NCBI RefSeq assembly: GCF_039523735.1
Contig: NZ_BAAAFW010000094.1
Span: 71,238-135,237, forward strand
Length of the DNA stretch: 64,000 nt
Source: Tatumella punctata
GTDB taxonomy: Bacteria; Pseudomonadota; Gammaproteobacteria; Enterobacterales; Enterobacteriaceae
Direction: 5' to 3'
The translations under genes and the position numbers were made by a program. Shown here piece by piece: positions 15,769-25,075 of the stretch (its first letter is position 1; each line of letters opens with the position of its first letter). The notes beneath the pieces were generated by a model. That model did no database searches and had not been told where the DNA came from. It was given only the letters and a program-made list of their open reading frames with translations.

Positions 15769-17358
15769 TTAATGTTCGCGGGTTTTGCGGAAAGTGACTT
15801 CAGGATAACGTTCACTGGTGATATTCAGGTTAACCATGGTCGGGGCGATATAGGTAAGGTTGTCGCCGCCATCCAGCGCAAGGTTAATCTCGTTTTTGCG
15901 CTGAAACTCATCGAATTTTTTCACATCACTGCATTCCACCCAGCGGGCAGTAGAAACGTTAACCGATTCATAAATCGCTTCAACGTTATATTCACTTTTC
16001 AGGCGCGCCACTACCACATCAAACTGCAGTACACCGACTGCGCCGACGATCAGATCATTGTTCGCTATCGGACGGAAGACCTGTACAGCACCTTCTTCAG
16101 ATAACTGAACCAGCCCTTTCAGTAACTGTTTTTGTTTTAACGGATCACGCAGACGAATACGACGGAACAGCTCCGGCGCAAAGTTAGGGATACCGGTAAA
16201 CTTCATTTTCTCACCCTGAGTAAATGAGTCGCCGATCTGAATCGTGCCGTGATTGTGCAAACCGATAATATCGCCGGGCCAGGCTTCTTCAACGTGAGCA
16301 CGGTCACCTGCCATAAAGGTCAGAGCATCAGAGATCACCACATCTTTCCCGGTACGCACCTGATACATCTTCATGCCTTTCTCATATCTGCCTGATACTA
16401 CACGCAGGAAGGCCACCCGGTCGCGGTGTTTGGGATCCATATTGGCCTGAATTTTAAATACAAAGCCACTGAACTTCTGATCACTCGCCGCTACTTCGCG
16501 GGTATCCGTTTGACGGGGCATTGGCTGCGGTGCCCAGCTAACCAGACCATCCAGCATATGATTAACACCAAAGTTGCCCAGTGCCGTGCCGAAAAATACC
16601 GGGGTCAGCTGTCCGTCGAGAAAAGCCTGTTCTTCAAATTCGTGGGAGGCCCCTTTCACCAGCTCCAGCTCTTCACGTAGCTGGGCAGCCAGCTCGTCAC
16701 CGATCGCTTCATCCAGCAACGGGTTATCCAGCCCTTTGATAATACGTTCCTGCTGGATGGTATGACCCTGGCCACTCTGATAAAGGTAAGTTTCATCTTT
16801 GTACAGATGATAAACCCCTTTGAATAGCTTACCGCAGCCGATAGGCCAGGTCACCGGCGCACAGGCAATCTTCAGCTCATTCTCAACTTCATCCATCACC
16901 TCCATAGGGTCACGAATATCACGGTCGAGTTTATTCATGAACGTCAGAATCGGCGTATCACGCAGCCGTGTGACTTCCATCAGCTTACGGGTACGATCTT
17001 CGACCCCTTTGGCCGCATCAATCACCATCAGACAGCAGTCGACAGCCGTCAGGGTACGATAAGTATCTTCAGAGAAGTCCTCATGTCCCGGGGTATCAAG
17101 CAGATTAACCAGTTTATCGCGGTAAGGGAATTGCATCACTGACGTGGTGATCGAGATCCCACGCTGTTTTTCCATTTCCATCCAGTCTGATTTTGCATGC
17201 TGACTGGAGCCGCGGCCTTTTACCGTCCCGGCGGTCTGGATCGCCTGTCCGAACAATAAAACTTTTTCTGTAATTGTGGTTTTACCCGCATCCGGATGCG
17301 AAATAATCGCAAATGTGCGGCGACGAGCCACTTCGTCTAAAAAGGGTGCTGTAGCCAT
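15769..17358 (-). CDS. prfC: Peptide chain release factor 3
   Basis: Translational GTPase that removes RF1/RF2 from the ribosome after peptide release. The 529-residue product equals the E. coli length. The G domain shows the P-loop in SHPDAGKTT near residue 22, DTPGHEDF near 90 (G3) and NKLDRD near 145 (G4), followed by domains II and III. The start at 17358 gives MATAPFLDEVARRRTF and replaces a longer frame with no family homology upstream. It is divergent from ftnA across 518 bases. Confidence 0.97.
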   Translation of the reverse strand: MATAPFLDEVARRRTFAIISHPDAGKTTITEKVLLFGQAIQTAGTVKGRGSSQHAKSDWMEMEKQRGISITTSVMQFPYRDKLVNLLDTPGHEDFSEDTYRTLTAVDCCLMVIDAAKGVEDRTRKLMEVTRLRDTPILTFMNKLDRDIRDPMEVMDEVENELKIACAPVTWPIGCGKLFKGVYHLYKDETYLYQSGQGHTIQQERIIKGLDNPLLDEAIGDELAAQLREELELVKGASHEFEEQAFLDGQLTPVFFGTALGNFGVNHMLDGLVSWAPQPMPRQTDTREVAASDQKFSGFVFKIQANMDPKHRDRVAFLRVVSGRYEKGMKMYQVRTGKDVVISDALTFMAGDRAHVEEAWPGDIIGLHNHGTIQIGDSFTQGEKMKFTGIPNFAPELFRRIRLRDPLKQKQLLKGLVQLSEEGAVQVFRPIANNDLIVGAVGVLQFDVVVARLKSEYNVEAIYESVNVSTARWVECSDVKKFDEFQRKNEINLALDGGDNLTYIAPTMVNLNITSERYPEVTFRKTREH

Positions 17359-17876
17359 GAACAGGTTCTTCACTGTTGGCGGAAAGGCATCGCAGTACTG
17401 CATTTCCGGAAAAATCACGCTGACCGGGAAGAGTTTCACCGGCTTTTCTTACGAAGATAACTGACCGGCAAGCGACTGCATCCGTCAATAATCCCGTACT
17501 CGCTGCAAAGAGGCTGCAATAAACATTTCTGCTAACCGCAAGACTCTGCCAGCACATGTTACATGAAACCGGACGTTTACGGTATGTCGGCCCGCAGAGT
17601 TTCCTGGCCGAAAGTGGCTGAATGATCCCCCGTCATCATCGGGTACAGTGATTTGTTACCCTGTCCGGGGAAAAAAGACCCACCCGGGACATTCTTCCGC
17701 TGAAAACAGATAGCAATGAGAAACAGTAGCATTACAGATACTAAATAATTCACATTATTAACTTAATGATTAATAAGGAAAAATAACAGACCACAGCTTC
17801 ACAAAACCCAAAAAGTGATGCATAATTGTTCACTATAATCTTACAAATCTTACTCTCTGTTTAAAAGGTCTCTGCT
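17359..17876. promoter_or_regulatory. prfC-ftnA divergent region; ftnA -10 box
   Basis: A 518-base gap between divergent genes with no supported gene. A consensus TATAAT at 17834-17839 lies 38 bases before the ftnA ATG, but the -35 position is poor, which may mean an activator is needed. AAGGTCTC near 17865 is the ftnA ribosome-binding site. No clear Fur box was found here. Confidence 0.5.
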
Positions 17877-18389
17877 ATGTTAACGCCTGATATGATTGCC
17901 CGCCTGAACGACCAACTGAATCTTGAGTTCTACTCAGCAAACTTATACCTGCAAATGAGCGCATGGTGTGCAGACAAAGGATTTGAGGGTGCTGCCTCAT
18001 TCCTCAAAACTCATTCCCGTGAAGAAATGGATCATATGCAGCGTCTGTTCGACTACCTGAGCGATACCGGCGCATTGCCGGTTCTGGGTAATATTGAAGC
18101 ACCGCCGGTCACTTTTGAATCACTGGCCGATGTTTTTTCACAGACTTACCAGCATGAACAATTAATTACCAGTAAAATTAATGAGCTGGCCCATGCCGCT
18201 ATGACCACTCATGACTACTCTACTTTCCATTTCCTGCAATGGTATGTTGCCGAGCAGCATGAAGAAGAAAAAATCTTCAAAACGGTACTGGATAAACTGG
18301 GCATGCTGGAAAACAGCTCTAACGGCGCCTTCCTGCTGGATAAAGACTTAGGTCATATGAACAACGAAATCCATAATAAAAACGCCTGA
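17877..18389 (+). CDS. ftnA: Non-heme ferritin
   Basis: Cytoplasmic iron-storage protein forming a 24-subunit shell that oxidises Fe(II) and stores it. The 170-residue, four-helix protein has ferroxidase ligands in LEFYSANLYLQM (Glu17), SREEMDHM (Glu50, His53) and WYVAEQHEEE near 123-130. It is a few residues longer than E. coli FtnA at the C-terminus. No heme Met of bacterioferritins was noticed. It has its own promoter region and is followed by a strong terminator, so it is a single-gene unit. Confidence 0.93.
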   Translation: MLTPDMIARLNDQLNLEFYSANLYLQMSAWCADKGFEGAASFLKTHSREEMDHMQRLFDYLSDTGALPVLGNIEAPPVTFESLADVFSQTYQHEQLITSKINELAHAAMTTHDYSTFHFLQWYVAEQHEEEKIFKTVLDKLGMLENSSNGAFLLDKDLGHMNNEIHNKNA

Positions 18390-18397
18390 TTATCCAT

Positions 18398-18424
18398 AAG
18401 GCAGAGGCTGTTCCTCTGCCTTTC
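18398..18424 (+). terminator. ftnA terminator
   Basis: Perfect 10-bp stem AAGGCAGAGG/CCTCTGCCTT with a five-base loop, starting eight bases after the ftnA stop and followed by a short T-run. Confidence 0.8.
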
Positions 18425-18647
18425 TGTTCTGCTTCACAGCGCGAATAATCACCGGAAGCTGTGTGCTGATCTCCGGCCTTTACTGCACGATAATTTATTC
18501 TCCTTTGTGTCAGCCCCGCTACGTCTCACCTCGTTATTGGTTAACTAACATCAGCTAATGTTAACTGTTATAGTTTACCCCGGGGCATCTGTTTCTTTCT
18601 GACTGGTCAGTTATGTGATTAAGTGACAGCAAACTCGCGGAGGGCGT

Positions 18648-19130
18648 ATGGACAAGATTAAACAGATACTGCAGCAGGAAATCGACCGTCTTAACCGGAC
18701 CGAACAACGGGACAACCGGCCACGTTTCAGCTTTACTTTTTTGCGTAAACATCCGTGGCTGTGGTTAGTGATGTACCTCTGTTATGCCTTGTGCACTGCG
18801 CTGATATTTTCGACAGAGATGCTGGGCTGGCCGGCGTTCTGGTTTGCTACCGCATTCGTACTGGGTATGAGCCTGCTGATGCTGATGGACATTAATCCGA
18901 AATACCGGTTTGAAGATATTGATACCCTTGACCTGCGAGTGTGCTATAACGGCGAATGGTACTATGTCCGCGCTGTTTCCGAACAATGTCTCAGGGCAAT
19001 CAGCAACGATCCGGATATTCCTCAGCGGATAAAACAAGGCATTGCCCGGTTACAGGAGAAAAAAGGCGAAGTCGATTTTTACGATATTTATCATCTGACC
19101 TGGGGTCAGCGCCGTGCGGCAACGATCTGA
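18648..19130 (+). CDS. ylaC: Inner membrane protein YlaC
   Basis: A 160-residue membrane protein of the enterobacterial YlaC family, function unknown. Residues 1-38 are a charged cytoplasmic segment (RDNRPRFSFTFLRKHP), then two membrane helices (about 38-60 and 64-85), then a C-terminal domain with the family pattern YRFEDIDTLDLRVCYNGEWYYVR near 95-115 and GEVDFYDIYHL near 143. GGAGGG lies close before the ATG. It converges on the MocR-type gene, whose stop is only five bases away. Confidence 0.88.
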   Translation: MDKIKQILQQEIDRLNRTEQRDNRPRFSFTFLRKHPWLWLVMYLCYALCTALIFSTEMLGWPAFWFATAFVLGMSLLMLMDINPKYRFEDIDTLDLRVCYNGEWYYVRAVSEQCLRAISNDPDIPQRIKQGIARLQEKKGEVDFYDIYHLTWGQRRAATI

Positions 19131-19135
19131 AACAC

Positions 19136-20533
19136 TCACTGACATAGCCGCGCAATCAAACGCCCCAGCACCTCCACTGCCAGTTCAGCCCGGTTATCCC
19201 AGGGCCAGGCTGCATTAAAGCGAAAGCAATGACGATATTGCTGTGTGGCGGAAAACAGTTCCCCCGGCGCAATACTGATATGTTCAGCCATCGCCTGGTG
19301 ATACAGCAGAGTACAGTCGGTTGCCGGCGGTAATTCTACCCATAAAAAATAACCGCCATTATCAGCATATATCTTCGCCTGTGCCGGTAAAGCCCGTTTC
19401 AAAGCCTCAACGGCCAGCTTTTTACGCTGAGCAAGCTGCCGGCGTAAGCGTTTGAGGTGAAGATCATAATGCTGGCTTTGCAGAAAATCGGCTAATGCCA
19501 GCTGTATCGGTGTACTGACAGATAAAGTGCTCATCAGCTGTAACTGCTGAATGCGGATCCCATGACCACGACTGACTACCCAGCCGATACGGAATCCGGC
19601 GGCCAGATCTTTGGAAAAAGATCCACAATGCAGTACCGTCCCCTGCCGATCCCACGCCAGTGCCGGCAGAGGAGCCTGCTCTCCCTGCCATAAATTGGTG
19701 TACACATCATCTTCAATCAGGGCTACCTGGTTTTGTTCCAGTAACCTGACCAGTTGCTGTTTGCGCTCTGCAGTCAGAGTGTACCCCAGCGGATTCTGAC
19801 AGTTTGTCATCAGCCAGCAGGCTTTTATCGGCCAGCGTTTTAATGCCTGCTGAAGTTTTTGTAAATCAATACCTTCACCGGGCAGCGCCGGAATTGCCAG
19901 CGCCTTTAGTCTGAGTCTCTCTATTGCCTGTAATGCACCATAAAAAGCCGGGCTTTCAATAATCACCCAGTCACCGGGTTCGGTCACCGCCTGCAGGCTG
20001 AGATTCAGCGCATCCATCGCGCCATTAGTGATCACAATATCATCAGGGGAGACAATAATGCCCTGGCGGGTATAACGTCTCGCCAGTACTTTCCGCAAAT
20101 CGACATTACCCGGAGGCAGATTATCGACGGCATCCCCTGCCGATAAACGCCGGGAGACACTGGTCAGTGAACGCATCAGTTGCTGTAAGGGGAACAGGTC
20201 AGGGTCAGGAAAAGCGGAACCAAAAGGAACGACCTGCGGATCCCTGCTGGCCTGTAATACATCAAACACAAAACGGTTTGTCTCAGTCTGTTCACTCTGG
20301 ACCACCGCCGCTGCCCCATCAGACACCTGCGGAGCCACATAGTAACCGGACTGCGGACGGGAGATAATCCAGCCCTGACTTTCCAGCAACGCATAAGCAT
20401 TCATCACTGTCATCAGGCTGACTTGTTGCTGTTCCGCCTGATGCCTTAATGACGGCAGTTTATCACCCGACTGCCAGATCCCTGCATTAATTTGCTGCTG
20501 TAATTGCTGTGCAATTTGCTGAAATTTACTCAC
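19136..20533 (-). CDS. MocR/PdxR-type GntR regulator with aminotransferase domain
   Basis: A 465-residue transcription regulator of the MocR subfamily: an N-terminal GntR winged helix (about 1-68, DKLPSLRHQAEQQQVSLMTV) joined to a fold-type I aminotransferase-like domain with the PLP lysine Lys308 in CGSFSKDL, plus NCQNPLGYT and EDDVYTNLW. Such proteins bind PLP and usually control vitamin B6 or amino-acid genes; the target here cannot be told. It starts with GTG at 20533 behind GGGG. The divergent partner often seen with MocR regulators is absent, since the next gene upstream is on the same strand. Confidence 0.85.
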   Translation of the reverse strand: MSKFQQIAQQLQQQINAGIWQSGDKLPSLRHQAEQQQVSLMTVMNAYALLESQGWIISRPQSGYYVAPQVSDGAAAVVQSEQTETNRFVFDVLQASRDPQVVPFGSAFPDPDLFPLQQLMRSLTSVSRRLSAGDAVDNLPPGNVDLRKVLARRYTRQGIIVSPDDIVITNGAMDALNLSLQAVTEPGDWVIIESPAFYGALQAIERLRLKALAIPALPGEGIDLQKLQQALKRWPIKACWLMTNCQNPLGYTLTAERKQQLVRLLEQNQVALIEDDVYTNLWQGEQAPLPALAWDRQGTVLHCGSFSKDLAAGFRIGWVVSRGHGIRIQQLQLMSTLSVSTPIQLALADFLQSQHYDLHLKRLRRQLAQRKKLAVEALKRALPAQAKIYADNGGYFLWVELPPATDCTLLYHQAMAEHISIAPGELFSATQQYRHCFRFNAAWPWDNRAELAVEVLGRLIARLCQ

Positions 20534-20598
20534 ATTACCCCGGGGATAATCGGTCTGACGTGTACCTGTATAACAGGTCTGCCGCCAGAGAAAACAGG

Positions 20599-22716
20599 TC
20601 AGGCACTGACTTTTTGTGAACCCGTTTCCGGGCAGGCTGGCGACATCGCTGATGCATTACAATGCAGCGGAATATCAGCGAATGTCAGCTGTTCAGGTGG
20701 AACAGGACGACTGAAATAGAACCCCTGCAGAGTATCACATCCCAGCCGGGTTAACTGCTGCTGCTGCTGTTCGGTCTCCACACCTTCTGCCACAATATTC
20801 AGGTTCATACTTTTGGCTAATTCAATCATCATCGCCAGTAACCGGGTATCAGCCGCAGGCTTATTCATTTCCCGGACAAAAGTGCGGTCAATTTTAAGTT
20901 CACTGGCCGGCATACTTTGCAGGTATAACAGACTTGAGTAGCCGCTACCAAAGTCATCAATCGACACCTTAATCCCGTGCTCTTTCAGTGCTGCCAGGAT
21001 ACGAATAGTTTCTGCGGGCGAGCGCATCGCTGTGGTCTCACTAATTTCCAGGAGCAGTTTATCCGCAGGAATATTATTGACTGCCAGCGCATTCAGCACC
21101 ACCGACAGCAGCGTTTGCTGTTCAAATTGTAAAGCTGAGAGATTCACCGACACAGAGAGTGCCGTTTTCCCCTGAGCATGCCAGCACCCGAGCTGGCGAC
21201 AGGCTTCATTGATCACCCACTCTCCCAGCGGGATAATCAGCCCGCTGGTTTCGGCGACCGGCAGAAATTTCTCCGGAGGAAGTAACCCGCGGGCCGGATG
21301 CTGCCAGCGTATCAGCGCTTCATAACCGACAGTATGACCATGACGGGCATCGTTTTTTGGCTGGTAGAACAGGCGCAGCTCATTATGATGCAGCGCCCGC
21401 CATAGCTCGTTTTTCAGTTCCAGACGGGTTTTGCCGGGCGGCGTCATATTTGCCCGGTAGATACTGTAGCCATTACGGCCATTATTTTTGGTATGGTACA
21501 TCGCAACATCTGCGTTAAAGATCATCTCCCGGCCTTGTGTTCCATGTTGCGGATACCGGGCAATACCAATACTGAGAGAAACCATCAGTTCATATTCACA
21601 TATCAGAAACGGCTGGCCGATTGCCCTGACCATCAGGGCAGCAATATTCCCGTCATCACGGGTCGTCGTTGCCGGGGCCAGTAAAATAAACTCATCTCCC
21701 CCCACCCGCGCCAGTACATGCTCTGGCCCGATAATATTTTTCAGGCGTCCGGCGACCGCCTTTAACAAGCGGTCCCCCGTATGATGCCCGTAAGCATCAT
21801 TCACCATTTTAAAACCATCCAGATCAAGGAACATCAGTGAAAATTCCGCCCCTCCGGCAGAGGTTTTCGCAATACACAGCTCCAGTTGCTCTTCAAGAAA
21901 AGCCCGGTTAGGTAATAAGGTCAGGGGATCATGCATCGCCAGTTTCTGCAACTCCTGGTTAGCAACACACAGTTTTCTCGCCAGCCGGGTAGTTTTGATT
22001 TGCGAGTCAACCATGCAGAGCAACAAACTGCTTCCCGGCACAATGAGTGCAGACAGGAATACCCACACGGCCAGAGCGGTCTGCTTAATCCCCCCGCCAG
22101 TAACGTAGCTTCCCTGCGGGAAACTGGCCGCCTGCATGCCAATACAGTGCACCACGGTAATTGCCGTACCCATGACCAGTGCAGCCTGCAACCGGCGGAT
22201 CAACAGGCCATTTTCGATATTTTGCAGGCGAAATGCCAGCCACAGTGCCACACCAGACGCAATATAGGCCACCAGTACCGATACCATGACCAGCCCGTAA
22301 TGCCATTCAATTCCCGGTTGTACCAGCAGGCTATACATGCCGATATAATGCATTCCCGCGATACCGCTCCCCAGCCAGACAGCCCCGCGGATGATATCCA
22401 GCCATCCCGGCTGACGGCGACCAATAACCCGGGATAGTCCGGCAATAGAAGCGGCAATCACAATAAAGAGTGACACCACGATGTAGCCGGGTCTGTAGTG
22501 CATAGACATGGGAAAAATCATCGCCAGCACCCCGGTAAAGTGCATTGACCAGACACCAACCCCCATCGCAATACCGGCTACCGCCAGCCATAATTTAGGT
22601 TTCCATCCGCGGGAACTGGTCACTCGCCCCGCCGCATCCAGGGCAGTAAACGAAGAGATCAGGGCAATAATCAGAGAAGTTAACAGCAGCCATTTATTCC
22701 AGGATACATCCAGCAT
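20599..22716 (-). CDS. MHYT-GGDEF-EAL membrane signalling protein
   Basis: A 705-residue cyclic-di-GMP turnover protein. The N-terminal MHYT sensor domain (about 5-235) has seven predicted helices and three motifs at MHFTG (58), MHYIG (122) and VHCIG (189), thought to bind copper or a diatomic gas. The diguanylate cyclase domain has intact GGDEF at 339-343; no RxxD inhibitory site precedes it. The EAL domain (about 440-680) keeps Glu466, Asn525, Glu557, Asp587, Asp588, Lys608 and Glu644, so both synthesis and hydrolysis look possible. A GGGAG site precedes the ATG. Two EAL-GGDEF activities in one chain usually mean one dominates; which one cannot be told. Confidence 0.92.
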   Translation of the reverse strand: MLDVSWNKWLLLTSLIIALISSFTALDAAGRVTSSRGWKPKLWLAVAGIAMGVGVWSMHFTGVLAMIFPMSMHYRPGYIVVSLFIVIAASIAGLSRVIGRRQPGWLDIIRGAVWLGSGIAGMHYIGMYSLLVQPGIEWHYGLVMVSVLVAYIASGVALWLAFRLQNIENGLLIRRLQAALVMGTAITVVHCIGMQAASFPQGSYVTGGGIKQTALAVWVFLSALIVPGSSLLLCMVDSQIKTTRLARKLCVANQELQKLAMHDPLTLLPNRAFLEEQLELCIAKTSAGGAEFSLMFLDLDGFKMVNDAYGHHTGDRLLKAVAGRLKNIIGPEHVLARVGGDEFILLAPATTTRDDGNIAALMVRAIGQPFLICEYELMVSLSIGIARYPQHGTQGREMIFNADVAMYHTKNNGRNGYSIYRANMTPPGKTRLELKNELWRALHHNELRLFYQPKNDARHGHTVGYEALIRWQHPARGLLPPEKFLPVAETSGLIIPLGEWVINEACRQLGCWHAQGKTALSVSVNLSALQFEQQTLLSVVLNALAVNNIPADKLLLEISETTAMRSPAETIRILAALKEHGIKVSIDDFGSGYSSLLYLQSMPASELKIDRTFVREMNKPAADTRLLAMMIELAKSMNLNIVAEGVETEQQQQQLTRLGCDTLQGFYFSRPVPPEQLTFADIPLHCNASAMSPACPETGSQKVSA

Positions 22717-23101
22717 AGTGACTCCCGTTGCCTTGGATGAATAAGTGAAGGTGAAAATAACAGGGACAAAAAGATGCTGTCATTTTCATTTACGGCATAC
22801 CGGCCATCACGCGGATATAAGTAGCGTAATTTATTGATTAACCTGCTCAGGCACTGTCAGGTAATATTGTGATGGTGGAAATACACTTATGGCGTGCGAT
22901 AACGAATGTTGCACATTGAAAACTGCCAGATAAATTTCTGTCGGCACATATATTACGACAGATAATCCTGCCCTAACAAACTTTAATCAATCTTATATGA
23001 TAAATATCCATCAGGATAAGAACAGGCAGCTGACCGGCCGCCGTAACGCCTGCAACCCTGTATCAGTGAGAAATAGCCACTCATCCATGAATGGCCCAGC
23101 T
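22717..23101. other. Intergenic region, no gene seen
   Basis: 385 bases between two minus-strand genes: the end of the symporter gene and the start of the MHYT gene. It should hold the MHYT gene promoter. The 69-residue minus-strand frame at 22983-23192 overlaps the symporter gene and looks spurious. No notable repeat was found. Confidence 0.45.
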
Positions 23102-24424
23102 CTACAGATGGCGCAGTACTCCGGTATTTTTTTTCTGCTGATAACGACGGAGCAGATAACCAATACATAAGGTGCCGGCTAATCCGCAACACCCGGCAAA
23201 CGTCAGCCAGGCACCCGGCATCGATTTATCCCCGCTGATATGAATAAGATAACTGGAGACCGCCGGGGTAAAGCCACCGAATAACGCCGTTGCCAGGCTG
23301 TATGCCAGAGAAAAACCGGCGGCACGGACCTCTGCAGGCATAACCTCAGCCAGGTACACCACCATCGACCCGTTATAGCTGGCATATAAAAATGACAGCC
23401 ACAGCTCAGCTGTCAGTAAATGGCTGAATGAAGGGGCTGCAACCATCCATTTCAGTACCGGCCAGGCAGTTAGCATCGTCAGTAGTGTAAAGATAATCAG
23501 TAACGGACGACGTCCGACACGATCCGATACCGTTCCCATGACCGGTAACCAGAACAGATTAGAAATACCGATCAGCAAGGTAACCACAAAACTCTGAGGG
23601 TCCGTCATCATCAAGGCGGTTTTACCAAAGGTCGGGGTAAATGCGGTGATCATATAAAACATCACGGTAGTGGTGACAACCATCAGCATACCCGCCACAA
23701 CCAGGGCCCAGTTACTGGCCACCGAACGCATAATATCGATCATCCCCGGACGATGTTTACGCTGTTTAAAACTCTCCGTTTCTTCAAGCATACGGCGAAT
23801 ATAAAAAAGGAAGGGCACAATCAGGCATCCGACCACAAACGGTATACGCCACCCCCAGTCCGTCACTTGTCCCTTATCCAGCCATTGATTGAGCATCAGT
23901 CCCAGTAATGCTGCAAAAATCACTGATAACTGCTGACTCGCCGATTGCCAGCTGACATAAAATCCCTTACGGCCTGGCGGTGCAATTTCTGATAAATAGA
24001 CCGAAACACCGCCCAGTTCCACCCCGGCGGAAAAGCCCTGCAATAAACGCCCGGCCAGAATAATCAGGGGAGCCGCGGCCCCCAGGGTCTGGTATCCGGG
24101 CGTCAGAGCGATAGTCAGTGTGCCCATAGCCATCAATATCAGCGTCAGTAACAGCCCTTTACGACGCCCGTGATGATCAATGTAAGCCCCGAGAATAATC
24201 GCGCCCAGCGGGCGCATTAAGAAACCGGCGCCGAAGGTCATCAGTGTCAGCATCAGCGAAGAATAAGGGTCAGAACCGGGGAAAAAGGTTTTGGCGATAG
24301 CCGTCGCGTAATAGCCAAATACCATAAAGTCATACATTTCCAGGAAGTTACCGCTGGTTACCCGGAAAATAGTTTTAGCCGCGTGTTTTTTTACTGCCGG
24401 AGAAGGGGTTACAGATAGATTCAT
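23102..24424 (-). CDS. MHS-family citrate/tricarballylate proton symporter
   Basis: A 440-residue, 12-helix major facilitator of the metabolite:H+ symporter family, most like Salmonella TcuC (tricarballylate) and CitA (citrate). Shared features are RVTSGNFLEMYDF at the N-terminus, MRPLGAIILGAYIDHHGRRKG after helix 2, GRLLQGFSAGVELGGVSVYLSE in helix 4-5, and EVMPAEVRAAGFSLAYSLATA near the end. The interior fits TcuC slightly better than CitA (WALVVAGMLMV, FGGFTPAVS). The tcuA/tcuB/tcuR genes are not adjacent, so the substrate stays open. The ribosome-binding site is weak. It lies downstream of exbD's terminator on the same strand. Confidence 0.82.
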   Translation of the reverse strand: MNLSVTPSPAVKKHAAKTIFRVTSGNFLEMYDFMVFGYYATAIAKTFFPGSDPYSSLMLTLMTFGAGFLMRPLGAIILGAYIDHHGRRKGLLLTLILMAMGTLTIALTPGYQTLGAAAPLIILAGRLLQGFSAGVELGGVSVYLSEIAPPGRKGFYVSWQSASQQLSVIFAALLGLMLNQWLDKGQVTDWGWRIPFVVGCLIVPFLFYIRRMLEETESFKQRKHRPGMIDIMRSVASNWALVVAGMLMVVTTTVMFYMITAFTPTFGKTALMMTDPQSFVVTLLIGISNLFWLPVMGTVSDRVGRRPLLIIFTLLTMLTAWPVLKWMVAAPSFSHLLTAELWLSFLYASYNGSMVVYLAEVMPAEVRAAGFSLAYSLATALFGGFTPAVSSYLIHISGDKSMPGAWLTFAGCCGLAGTLCIGYLLRRYQQKKNTGVLRHL

Positions 24425-24590
24425 TGCTGTTGCCTGCCTTTATTATTTTAATCGGTCACACCGGTTTACCCCGAATATCAGAGGAAAGATGTGATAGCAG
24501 TCATCTTTATACTTTACATAAGAATACAAATAAGTAACAAAATAAAAACAAAAAGTGTACTGCGGCAGTAAAGTCTTCTGCTGAAAGTGC

Positions 24591-24625
24591 AAAAAAAAGG
24601 GCATATCCTGATGGATACACCCTTA
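24591..24625 (-). terminator. exbD terminator
   Basis: On the minus strand, AAGGGTGTATCC pairs with GGATATGCCCTT (10 of 12 pairs) and eight T follow. It lies about 25 bases after the exbD stop and insulates the symporter gene downstream. Confidence 0.85.
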
Positions 24626-24647
24626 TGTGCGCTGAATATATCAGTGA

Positions 24648-25070
24648 TCAGTGTGTGGTACTCTCCAGCCCCATCAGGCCGATTTTCAGGTACCCGGCAG
24701 CGCGCAGTTCATCCATGACACTCATCAGAGTGGCATAATCCACATCTTTATCGGCCTGGAAAAAGATAGTGGTTTCTTTATTACTGCCTGTCAGTCCGTC
24801 AATAGCCGAAATCAGTTGCTCTTTAGTCACCTCATCATTACCAACGTATAACTGTTTGTCAGCTTTAATGCTCAGGTAAACCGGTTTATCGGGACGAGGC
24901 TGCGGTGCACTGGTTGATGCCGGCAGGTTCACTTTTACATCGACGGTCGCCAAAGGCGCGGCCACCATAAAAATGATCAGCAGTACTAACATAACGTCAA
25001 TAAATGGCGTCACGTTAATTTCACTCATTTCACCATCGCTTTCTAAATCATCGTTCAGACGCATAGCCAT
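24648..25070 (-). CDS. exbD: TonB-system energy transducer ExbD
   Basis: Inner-membrane part of the ExbB-ExbD proton-driven motor that powers TonB-dependent uptake of siderophores and vitamin B12. The 140-residue protein has one N-terminal helix carrying the essential Asp25 (NVTPFIDVMLVLLII) and a periplasmic domain. It starts only five bases after the exbB stop, so the two are one operon. tonB itself is not in the window. Confidence 0.96.
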   Translation of the reverse strand: MAMRLNDDLESDGEMSEINVTPFIDVMLVLLIIFMVAAPLATVDVKVNLPASTSAPQPRPDKPVYLSIKADKQLYVGNDEVTKEQLISAIDGLTGSNKETTIFFQADKDVDYATLMSVMDELRAAGYLKIGLMGLESTTH

Positions 25071-25075
25071 AACAA

